Shown here: positions 1-9,286 of the stretch, in pieces
Layout of the letters: each line of letters starts with the position of its first letter
Numbering within the stretch: position 1 is the first letter of the stretch
DNA from: Cryptomeria japonica
Lineage: Eukaryota > Streptophyta > Pinopsida > Cupressales > Cupressaceae
Length of the DNA stretch: 64,000 nucleotides
Direction of reading: 5' to 3'
Assembly: GCF_030272615.1 (NCBI RefSeq)
Contig: NC_081412.1
Span: 668,237,852 to 668,301,851 of the forward strand
Position numbers and translations under genes: made by a program
The notes under the pieces: generated by a model
The model's database searches: none
Seen by the model: the letters and a program-made list of their open reading frames with translations, nothing else
What the model was told of the DNA's origin: nothing

Positions 1-652
1 TTCCTCCCAAGCTTTGGGGAAAAAGGTGCATTAGGTATGTGTCCTCATAAGCCACTTCAAGACAAGCAGAATGAAATTCTCGGACATGATCACGAGGATC
101 CCCCTTTCCTCTATATTTTTCAAATTTGGGTGTTTCAAACCCACGTGGAAAGGGTGGCATATAAATATTCCTATCAAACGGATAGGGACAGATGTCGTTA
201 AGTGAGATTTGATTGGTCTTAACACCACTATGAAGTTGTTGGGCGAGATTCTCGACTTGTTGCCGCAACATCTCCATTTCATTTGGAGGAGGAGGTGGTG
301 GGTTACCTCGAGGGATGTTATATCTGATGGGATCTCTATGCCTTTCATCCTCATGGCGACTTTGTCTTTCTGATGCTTGTCTTAATTGGGCAAGATCAAA
401 GTCTGAGGGGAGTTTGGCTCCTTCTTGAGCAAGTTTTAAGAAGTGAGCATCCGCATTGCTCCTTAATATTTCATCAAATAATCTGTTAAAATGAGGGTTA
501 TGCTGAACCCTTTCGATTGTTGAAGGAGTGGGTGTACCTGGGTTTTCATCATTCCCATTTCCTCCAAGTGCTTCTTGAAATTCATTGAGGTTGTCCTCTT
601 CTTCCTCAATTTCTATTTCTCGTTGCCTTGATCGTGATCGGGTTTGAGCCAT
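1..652 (-). CDS. GyA gag, N-terminal part (partial)
   Basis: Structural capsid protein of a Ty3/gypsy retrotransposon, acting in cytoplasmic virus-like particles. The frame is open without a stop from ATG at 652 to the window edge, about 217 residues. It starts with an Arg/Glu-rich stretch (MAQTRSRSRQREIEIEEEE), has a proline run near residue 120, and enters the retrotransposon gag domain with motifs such as PKFEKYRGKGDPRDHVREF and LMHLFPQSLGG. The GyE gag has the same motifs (PKFDKYDGNIDPQDHIREF), so both belong to a Tat/Athila-like group of gag proteins. The start is the first ATG of the open frame after the leader. No decay is seen. The C-terminus and pol are outside the window. Confidence 0.85.
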   Translation of the reverse strand, partial: MAQTRSRSRQREIEIEEEEDNLNEFQEALGGNGNDENPGTPTPSTIERVQHNPHFNRLFDEILRSNADAHFLKLAQEGAKLPSDFDLAQLRQASERQSRHEDERHRDPIRYNIPRGNPPPPPPNEMEMLRQQVENLAQQLHSGVKTNQISLNDICPYPFDRNIYMPPFPRGFETPKFEKYRGKGDPRDHVREFHSACLEVAYEDTYLMHLFPQSLGG

Positions 653-3332
653 TTTGTTTGCAAGTTTTGTTTTTGAAGTTGATTGAAGATGATGATGAGT
701 GGTGATGAAATGAAAGATTGATTGGTTGGTGATTTGTCTTGTATGGGGATCTCTAGCACTTTAAGGTAGATGTAACCGAAATTCCTTTCTTTGAATTGCT
801 TGTTTGTTTGATAAGTTTGGATGTGATAAGGTGCAGAGAAATCTGAGATGTGTTACAGATTTAACTACCTAGCAATGAGAGGATTCACTCATGTACTAGT
901 TTTAACCTGCGTAGATGTGTCTCTTAGGATGAGCTTATCCTAGATGTAGAAATGATCTAAAAAGTGATGTGATGTGTTTGATTTCAAGCAATATCTAAAA
1001 AGGAATCTTGGGACAAGAACCTCTTAATGTTTTGAGAGTTTTGGGATGGATTGATGATGGAATGATAATGTATGAGTAAGATGATGGATGTTTTGTTTTC
1101 AACTTCAATAAAAACTCTGTGTCACAAATGGGACAAACTCTACCTCTTCCCTTTCAGGCATTGGTGGCACTTCTCGAGCTGTGTTGTAGGTGATACAGAT
1201 GTTTGGGAAGAAGTTGGGATCAATCTTTCCTCCTTGATTTTTGTGATAACTCAGAGCTCTATATTGCATAAAAGCTCTGCGGTTTAATGATTCAGAATCA
1301 AATTCGTTTGTTTTACCTTGAAGGTATAGACGCATGCGATGTAGAAAGACTCTATGTGAGACAAAGATTTGTCTATTGAGATAGAAGAATTTCCTCCTTT
1401 TGATTAAAGCCTTTGAGCTTAGTGGTCTCCTTTTTCAAGGTGATACTCTGATGACACTTCTTCTTTCGCAAGATGTGAAGAATGGTCATAAAAGTTGTGA
1501 CTCTATGTTGTTTGCACTTTGTTTTTTGGTATTTTTGGTTGTGTTGATAGATGTTGGATGAGTACTTTGTTTTTGAAAGTGATCTTCTGATTTTTCTTTG
1601 ACAAGAAAACAAAGCAAGCACACAAACACAAAATTGTATCCTCAAAGGCACAAATGAGTATGGGTCTAGATCAACCCAATCCTTGGACTTGTTTCTGACC
1701 CTTCCTTTAGATTTATTTTAAGATGTATTTCCAAAGCCTGAAGTCGGCTCAATTTGCACTAGGTCTGTAAAACGAACACACTTCAAACACTCTTTATCCC
1801 TAAGGTCAAATGGCCAGTTGTGATAAATTTAGCCCACATCTTGATATTTCTTCGACTTTGGTACTACATACTTTATGAATCCCGCCGTGGCAGGTAAGGA
1901 TGTGATATACTAAGTCTTGCACGAGCATAACAAATAGATGATCCCTATGATGGGGGAGTCACCACTTTTATCAAGCCACAAGTGACCTTTCAAAAATCTA
2001 TGTTTCTACTCAAGGAAATATGTATGGTGAGTATCTTGGGAGCAAAACCATCTATGCTCTTGCACTAAATTATACCTCAAATATCCTCAATCAATAGAAC
2101 AGGTGGGCTACTACTTAAAGGTGTTTAGTCATGTTCGATGTTTTTGGACATAAGTTCATTCTGCAGTGACTCACTTAAGAGCCTTGTAACTGGTGGTGGG
2201 GCCCATTTGTCCTTTCGGCCAGTTACACTTTAGGAACAGCTATACCCAAGGCTACAGCTTTCGCTCTCACCTGATTTCTATAGCGGCTCGAAGGATTTAC
2301 TGCTCGAGGTCGTTCCCAAGAGTATCGATCCCTTGGCAGGCCTCTCTTAAAAAATAAAATTTTGAGTGTTACTAACACTTTTCTCTTGCACCTAGGACCA
2401 CGAAAGCCAAGGGAGAGGATAGTGTGTGTTAGAAGTAGGTCCACTCGACTGACTTTTGTGCACAAGCATGCCAAACACGAAATTCACTTGTTCTTTTTAA
2501 TCCAACATTTGCAAAGATGATCTAACTAATTGGAGATGTTGCTCCAACAGCCATGGTGTTCATTTTAACTTCAAAGCAATATGTTTTGTAATCTAGAAGT
2601 TGAAAGTCCTGGTCAACTTAATGGAAAACACGTTTGCATAAAAAAATCGCTTGCAAAAAATTAAAACAAGTGGATTGTGTATTTTATTTGCACCAAAATT
2701 TGAAGTGTGGTTTGTGATTTTTAAGTCCCAATTGATGCAAGAAAGAAAGTTTGTTTTGTTGATTTTAAGCACCAAATAAAAATGAGGCCTAACTAGAAAA
2801 CAATGAAAAACTCTTTTTTTTGTGTTTTTAAGTTCTTTTTAAGCACTAAATGAAATTTTTTTTTTTTTTTATTTTTATTTTTGTTGTGTTGTTTAACCTG
2901 CACAAAAGAAATAAGTTAATAAAATCGATACTCAAAGAGGGGGGCTTCCACAAGCCTAATTCTTGATTTTTCGGTTACAAGTCCATTTGGGCGACACTCT
3001 GTCGCAATAGCGCTATTCTGTGTTTTTTACAGAAGCGCTGATTAATACAATAGCGCTAGTCTGCGTGAGCAGAAGCGCTAATTTAAACAGTAGCGCTGAA
3101 AGAAAAGAAAATCCCGAGAAGACAAGAGCGCTAGAAGTGTGTCAATAGCGCTGAAACTGTGACAATAGCGCTTAAATGTTGTCAATAGCGCTGAAACATT
3201 TTCAATAGCGCTATTTTATGGTCAATAGCGCTAAAAGAAATTTTTCAATAGCGCTAAAACGCGTTCAATAGCGCCGAAGCGCGACCTGTGTGGCAATTTC
3301 AACAAGCAAAATGTTAATTTCACAAAAAAAAT
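653..3332 (-). other. GyA untranslated leader between primer binding site and gag
   Basis: A 2.7-kb stretch with no convincing gene. Short ORFs of 60-92 codons (e.g. 1105-1335, 1373-1651 and 2223-2474, minus) have no recognisable domain. Long leaders also occur in the other gypsy elements here (2.06 kb in GyE, 1.16 kb in TgK). The part nearest the primer site holds the AGCGCT array; a T-rich run lies near 2850-2880. Confidence 0.6.
3002..3285. repeat. AGCGCT palindrome array in GyA leader, 20-bp phase
   Basis: Twelve exact copies of the palindrome AGCGCT lie between 3009 and 3255, with degenerate copies at 3270 and about 3278. Six successive copies start at 3127, 3147, 3167, 3187, 3207 and 3227, exactly 20 bp apart, with unit consensus close to GTCAATAGCGCTGAAA. 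The array lies directly downstream of the primer binding site and is GC/CpG-rich within AT-rich DNA. Confidence 0.9.
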
Positions 3333-3372
3333 GATCAGAAGGTTGCGTGTTCGATTCACGTCGGGTTCACCA
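3333..3372 (+). other. tRNA-Trp 3'-half copy with CCA; contains GyA primer binding site
   Basis: On the plus strand these 40 bases read as the 3' half of plant tRNA-Trp(CCA), from about position 37 next to the anticodon through the T arm to the 3' CCA (recalled tRNA sequence). On the minus strand the first 18 bases, TGGTGAACCCGACGTGAA (3372-3355), are the GyA primer binding site. TgK has the same 18 bases but diverges right after them. It is not a tRNA gene: the 5' half is missing and CCA is present. Confidence 0.8.
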
Positions 3373-3374
3373 AA

Positions 3375-4748
3375 TGATGCCCTCCTAAATGGCACAATGT
3401 TAGTTTAAGATCGATCCACACAAAACACTCAAGATGTTAGAGTTAATCAATCAAAAACCAAACATATGAAGGCATTCCAAAAGAGATACTAAAAGAGACA
3501 TGCTAAATATATCTAATAAATAGAACAAATGATCATGAGACATCTCCAACTGCCTCTTAGCATGGCCTTAGCTTCTTCTCCCTTGTTCCTCTCCTCTCCA
3601 AGTTCCAAAATAGTGTAGCTCTCAGCAGCTTTTTGCACTATGGATGCTTATGGAGGATTGAGATTTGTAGAATAGCTCCAAACATGAAATGAAAAGCTAT
3701 TTTTAATGCTAAAATGATTGATTTTACCAAAAAGACAATATTTAGTTATGTTATGCTAAATGCTCTCTAAAATGGCTATAGTCTAAATGCTTACAAGTTT
3801 TCAGGATCTGGATTATGAAGGAATGGGCTCTATTTATAGGAAAAATGGAGCAATGGATGGTTGAGATTGAGTAATCTCAACAAGGGTCAGGATTGAATGA
3901 TTTCAAATCCATGTGAGGGCTTTCAACCCAATCCCAGGATGACAAGTGTCAATGTGAGATAGGTTGAGAGGAGAGGGAATAAGCATTAAATGCCTGACAT
4001 GACTTTGGGATTTTGAGTCAAGGTTGGTTGAATGAATAAACTCTTTATTCAAAGAATAAAGCTTTTATCCAATAGATAAACTCTTGTGCAAATGTGAAAT
4101 GGATGAATATGGTCAAACAATAAATGTTTGGGGAGACAAGTTTGCAATAACCATAAATGGTTATGTAAGAGCCATAAATGGTCATGTAAGAGCCATTAGT
4201 GGTCTTGGAAGACTTTGGGGGTTAATTTGTTGAACACACAAAGCATTAAATGCTTTTCAAAGACTTTGGAGTCTTTGAGAAGTGACTCCATTTTGCTTAG
4301 GAATGTGACAATAATTAGGGGATGGATTAAATTAATTAGGAAGGGGTTAGAAGAATCTAGAAGGGGATTAGATTTTGCAAGTGGATTTGGTGGGTGAGGG
4401 AAAATAGGATTTTATTTAGAATAAAAATTCATTTATTCAAATAAATGTGCAAGTTGCATTTGTAGGAAAATGCAAGTGGGGGGGTTTTAAAATGATTTAA
4501 ATAAATGTTAATTTATTTAAAAGAGGGAAAGGGGGATTTAATTAAATAAATATATTTATTTATTTAATTGATTGGAATTGGATTTAATGAATTAATTAAA
4601 ATAAATTGAATAATTTATTTAATTAATAGAAGAATGTTTGGGGATGAATTAATTAAATATTAATTTAATTAACTGGTGGCTAGTGGATTTTTAATCAAAT
4701 AAATAGCAAATATTCATTTAATTAAAATGGACAGATTTGTGTGACTAC
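3375..4748 (-). repeat. GyA 5' LTR
   Basis: About 1374 bp, starting TGTAGTCACA and ending ...GGCATCA on the minus strand, followed by two bases and the primer binding site. The outer boundary is fixed because GyB RNase H coding sequence resumes at 4749. It contains a TATA box and AT-rich TTAATTAAA-type repeats at 4500-4740. The second LTR is not in the window. Confidence 0.8.
3831..3838 (-). promoter_or_regulatory. TATA box of GyA LTR
   Basis: The minus strand reads CCTATAAATAGAGCCC, a canonical plant TATA box, about 460 bp before the end of the LTR. Transcription would start around 3800 and run toward gag, matching the element's orientation. Confidence 0.75.
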
Positions 4749-7097
4749 ACATATATTACTACCAACAACTTATTTTCTATGATAGTATAATTAAGCTCAG
4801 GTCCTTGCATGTTTTTGTTGATGAAATAAATTGCACTCTAAATTGTCCATCTTTTGTCCCAAAACTGCTCCTATAGCATAATATGATGCATCTGTATGAA
4901 TATGAAAAGGCAATGACCTGTTTGGACCCTTGAGCACTGGTGCTTGAGTCAATGCATGTTTGAGCTTCAAGAAAGCTTCATGTCATGCAAGAGTCCAATC
5001 AAACTCCATATATTTAGTCAAAAGACAATATAAAGGTCCTACAATTTTACCAAAATCCTCAATAAATCTTTGATAATATCCAGCATGACATGGGAAACTT
5101 CAGACATCCTTTTTCTTTGTGGGAATATCGAGGTTTTGAATGACTTCAATTTTGGCTAGGTCAACCTGTATTCCAGTTATAGAAATATGATGACCAAGAA
5201 CTATGCCTTCTTGCATAATCATAAAGCATTTTCACTGTTCAAGGATAAATTGTAATCTTCACACCTCTGTAAAAAATTCTGTAAATTCTTCAATGCCTCT
5301 TCAAATTCTAAACCTTAAGTTGTTAAATCATCCATATAGATCTTCATGCTATCCTGGGAAATATTTGAAAATATGCTTATGACTGCTCTTTGAAAATTAT
5401 CTAGAGCATTACATAACCCAAAGGGAAGAACAGAAAATGCATACATTCCCCAAGGGAAGGTAAATGTAGTCTTTTCCTGATCCTTGAGCAATTTGAATTT
5501 GGTTGTAGCCACTAAATCCATCCAAGAATGAAAAGTACCACTTCCCTGCCAAGGAATCTAATACTTGATCCACAAATGGTAATAGAAAATGATCCGTCCT
5601 ACTTGTTGAGTTCAAAGATCTATAATCTACACAAACCCGCCATTTACCTCCTTTCTTTGGAACTATGACTAGAGGCGACACCCACTGACTATCTGATATA
5701 GGATAGATAAATCCAGCATTTAACAATTTATGTAGTTCCTCTTTAACTATCTCCCTTAATGCAAGATTGATTCTTCTTTGTCGTTGTCTGAGTGGTCTAC
5801 AATCTTCTGTGATATAAATATGGTGTGTGCAAATTGTAGGATCTATTCCTTTCATATCTTTGTAATCCCATGCAAAAGCGTGCTGATGACATTTGAGAAA
5901 TTCAACTAGTGTTATCCTTTGAGTTTCTATGAGTTGATTATTGATATTCAAACATTTATTTGGATAAACTTCTACCTTCACAGTAAGATCAACCTGAGTT
6001 GCTTCAGAAAGATAAGAAGTGAGGACTTCCTATGGCAATAAGGTATGCAATATGTCAGTGGCTGCAAGAAAATCCGATGCTGTAATACTTGATGTTAACT
6101 CTCGTGACTACTGCTCCAAATTATACCAATTTTCCAAGATTTTAGAAAGGATAAAATCATCATCTCAGATTCGTATAAATGATTCTCTATTAATCATCAT
6201 AAGATGACTGATAGAGTTGACTTCCCCTTCTAATTCCTCCCCCATGTTAGGCTAAACAACTTGTTCTTGATCAAGTTGGTGTTGAGCAGGGGAATACAGA
6301 GCTAGAGTTTTAGTAGTATTTCCATAAGAAATAGTCATGTCCCCTAATTGGTATCCAATATATGCATCATTTGTAGCAAGCCAAGGTCTCCCTAAGATGA
6401 CTGGATATCCCCCAAATTTATCTTTAGGAGACAAGATCATAAAATCTATTGGATATTACCAGGAGTCTAGAGTAACGACAACATCTTCAATCATACCATC
6501 AAGTTGAACCATGGAACTATCAACAAGCTACAAGATGGTAGGATTAGGTCTGAGACTGGTTATGTTATTTTTTTACATAATGTCCTTTGTCATTACATTG
6601 ATGGTTGCTCCCAAATATATTAAGGCATTCTTTATTTGAGTACCATTGGTGACTATTTTCACAAAATATTTAGGTATTGAAACTTTTCCCAACATAATAT
6701 CAACCATTTGATCCATTAAATGCACTATTTGCAGATCATTTTTCATCGTGCCAGGTTTCCTTAAACATGCCTCTTTAATTGGCTTACCATAGATATGGAC
6801 ATTCTTAATAGCCTGTCTTAACACATATGTGTTTCAGTTGATCAATGATATCAAAATTTATATCCTCATGCCAAGGAATCTCTTCAGTTTGCAACCTTTG
6901 AGGAAATGGGGGTATTTTCTAACTCTAGGGAATTTGGGTTGCTAGGCTAGATATTTCCTTTTCCTTTTGTACTTTAGTTATAACTAGAGGGGATGGGTTA
7001 GGCAAAGTTGTCTCAAATCTAAGGTGAATATCACTTATAGAAAGAGAATATGTTGGGTATTGATTAGGTGGTGTAGGAGCACTTGAATTTTTTTTTG
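4749..7097 (-). pseudogene. GyB pol fragment: protease, reverse transcriptase, RNase H (decayed)
   Basis: Minus-strand Ty3/gypsy polyprotein. Order: linker (about 7090-6925); protease around 6824-6570, where the motif reads NALIYLGATINVMT, so the catalytic Asp is Tyr; protease end with YPVILGRPWLATND near 6400; reverse transcriptase 5980-5315 with VPKKGGKWRVCVDYRSLN, FLDGFSGYNQI and catalytic YMDD (5327-5338); RNase H with AYYAIGAVLGQ down to 4749, where the GyA LTR cuts it off. A frameshift lies near 5480 between two reverse transcriptase ORFs, and several stops occur elsewhere. The missing gag end continues at 37459 across the GyC insertion. Non-functional. Confidence 0.85.
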
Positions 7098-8417
7098 TGT
7101 GTAGATTCCAGGAGTAAGGAATCATGAAATTTTGGTTTTTAAGGTCATTTGGACCTTTAGAAGTGATCTAGGTTTGATTTGGGCCAAAGTTGCTCAATTA
7201 TGTAAAAGTTGTAAAAAGTTGCAAAAGTTGCTCATAGCAACTTTGCAACTTTTGCATTTTCCAAACACCAATGGCTAGTTGGTTATCTTTTTCAGTTAAA
7301 AGACACTTGTAACCAACCCAAGGCTGATATAAGGCTTGGGACAACCAATGATAATGTTGGTTGAAGAATTGGAATAAGGAGAGCAAGATTTAGCCTTTAA
7401 TTTTTGTGTTTTCAGCGATTTGCATTGAGTTTCCTTGGTATTGTACGGTCTGTATGGACTTCTAAGCCCAGAACAAACATGAATTGTTAGAGAAGATACA
7501 TACCCTCCCATTTCATGGTGATTTGAGGTTTTGAAGTGTTATAGTTTGTAAGTTTTGTCATTTTTGTTGCAGGGGGGTCTTAAAGACCTTAAAACGAGGG
7601 TTTTGAAGACTTCATGGCTCAAACCTAGCATTCCATGGTGGAACCACATAATGAAACCTTGTGGAATGCTAGGAGGCTTTTTACATTATTTTTTCATTTT
7701 TTTTTTAAGGCAAGGAAGATTGATCTCCAGTTTTGCCACCATACCCTAGGCTTGGCATGTTGAGTTGGCAAGTAATGGGGAACATGGACAGCTAGCCCTA
7801 GATGGGTAAATTCGAAGAATGGAATTGATTCTAGGTTGCATTGGACATCCTCATGGGTGTATATACTTGAGACAATCATTATATTTCTTGGTCATTTGGA
7901 CCGGTGAGGACATTTGAGAAAAACCCTAGTTTGTAGGCTTAAGAGGTGGAAAGTAGGCCTAAAAAGGGTTAGGTGGGTTAGAGTCCAAACCCAAAACCAA
8001 TTCTAAGATATTGTGTGAAGCTTCCAAAAGGGTATCCGAAAAGATAAATATTTCATATTCGTGTGTAGGACTTTTGGCAGATATGTGCAAAATACCTCAC
8101 TGATAGGGCTAATTGGACTAGGTCTCCTAGTAGGCCTAAAAGAGAAAATAGGTCCTTAAGTTTGAAAACGATAATCTCCACAAACCTAGATGAAGGGATA
8201 GGGTTGGAAAAAAAAAAAAAATCAACCCTAGGTGAGTTGGAAATGAGTATATGAAGATCCTAAGGTAGAGGGGGTTGGCTCATGGGGAAGGTGTGAGAAG
8301 GTGTTGGGTTGGAGAGTCTCAATTGAGGAGTGTTGGACACTCAAAATTCTAAGGGTGAACACCTTAGTCATAGGACCTTGGGAAGGTCAGTAAAGGTGAG
8401 CCCTACAACCTTTGGAA
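7098..8417 (+). repeat. GyC 5' LTR, first part
   Basis: Matches 18967-19110 and 36221-37370 closely, e.g. the shared start TGTGTAGATTCCAGGAG. A candidate TATA box (GATATAAGGC, about 7326-7335) has a counterpart near 36304 in the other LTR. About 36 bp ending at the CoD insertion point (near 8385-8417) are absent from the 3' LTR, so this copy has a small extra segment. Confidence 0.85.
8413..8417 (+). repeat. Target site duplication of CoD, left copy
   Basis: TGGAA directly before the CoD LTR, repeated exactly at 14164-14168 directly after it. A 5-bp duplication is standard for Ty1/copia integrase. Confidence 0.9.
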
Positions 8418-9166
8418 TGTTAGGAATAAGGTGTCTCAACCTTGGATAATTCCTATTCTTATTATTTGTTTTGTAAAATGTATTTCTTGCAAATAATGTA
8501 ATTAAGTGTGAGTGTACATGTCTAGTTGGCATGTTGATGTGTCACTCCACTTGATGTGTCAGAATCTTGAATTGTGTGTAAGGAGATCATGGCTGAAACG
8601 GTTATGATGGATTCCTATGACATGTAAGAGCTATTTCTAGGAGATTTCAATGACGGGTGAAGACATGCATGACATGTGGCAACTGATAAAGTTGAGTATT
8701 GTACACTATTCCTCAATCATGGGGTTCCTATTTTCTCAGAGAATGGTAAAACCCTAATATGGCTATCTTTGGAAGTTGCCCTAAAAAGGAAAGCGCATAA
8801 GCATTTTTTAGGGTTATAGACTGTGATATGAAAAGAGTGTATTGTTGGTATGATATCGTGCTACTGGATTTGTCTTTAAGTGTCAAATGTCTCCTGAAAG
8901 AACTTGCATTGCAAGTGTGTTGTAACCGTTGTGTTGAAGATAATACATTGTGCAGGTTTTGGAGTGCTGGGGTTTTTTACCGAAATGTTTTCCCCAGGGT
9001 AAATCATTGTGTCATTCTCTATTTTCTGTATGCATGGTATATGGCTGCAATATCTTTGTTAAAGTAGTTAATGAATCTGAAATTGTAAGGATTTAAAAGA
9101 ATTTGCACAATACTTTCCTCTAGAGATTAGTGTAGGAAGTTGTTTCTGCACTTGAGTTTCCTTACA
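8418..9166 (+). repeat. CoD 5' LTR
   Basis: 749 bp, TGTTAGGAATAAGG...CCTTACA, with TG/CA ends and the same length as the 3' LTR at 13415-14163. Any ORF within it (such as 8828-9067) is repeated in the other LTR and is not a gene. Confidence 0.95.
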
Positions 9167-9168
9167 AT

Positions 9169-9180
9169 TGGTATCAGAGC
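9169..9180 (+). other. CoD primer binding site (initiator tRNA-Met)
   Basis: TGGTATCAGAGC, two bases after the 5' LTR, complementary to the 3' end of plant initiator tRNA-Met, the usual copia primer. Confidence 0.95.
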
Positions 9181-9286
9181 TTGATCAACTTTTGATCCTA
9201 GTTGTTGGGTAGGGTTTTTTGAGCTAATCTAAAGTTGAGTGGGAGTTTTTTGTGCAGAGTATTCTGAATCTTATTTGCAGATTGAG

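Larger units (their letters stand above)
1..4748 (-). mobile_element. GyA: Ty3/gypsy LTR retrotransposon, 5' portion, cut by window edge
   Basis: Read on the minus strand, this is an LTR (4748 to 3375), a tRNA-Trp primer binding site (from 3372), a 2.7-kb leader and the start of gag (652 to the window edge). The TATA box, primer binding site and gag all agree in orientation. The element sits inside the RNase H region of GyB, whose coding sequence resumes at 4749. The far LTR, and so the target duplication, lies outside the window; the 5 bases beside the LTR are CATAT (4749-4753). The visible gag is open, so this is among the less decayed elements here. Confidence 0.85.

Noticed and set aside
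3009-3275. Regular 20-bp repeat resembling a small CRISPR array
   Set aside because: Spacing is too short, there are no unique spacers of usual length, no cas genes, and the setting is a plant retrotransposon leader.
3333-3372. Possible tRNA gene
   Set aside because: Only the 3' half is present and it carries CCA; it serves as a primer binding site on the other strand.
4215-4397. Plus-strand 60-codon ORF
   Set aside because: Falls in the upstream part of the GyA LTR, opposite strand, without domain.
8828-9067. 79-codon ORF, repeated at 13834-14064
   Set aside because: Lies inside both LTRs of CoD; conservation is explained by LTR duplication.
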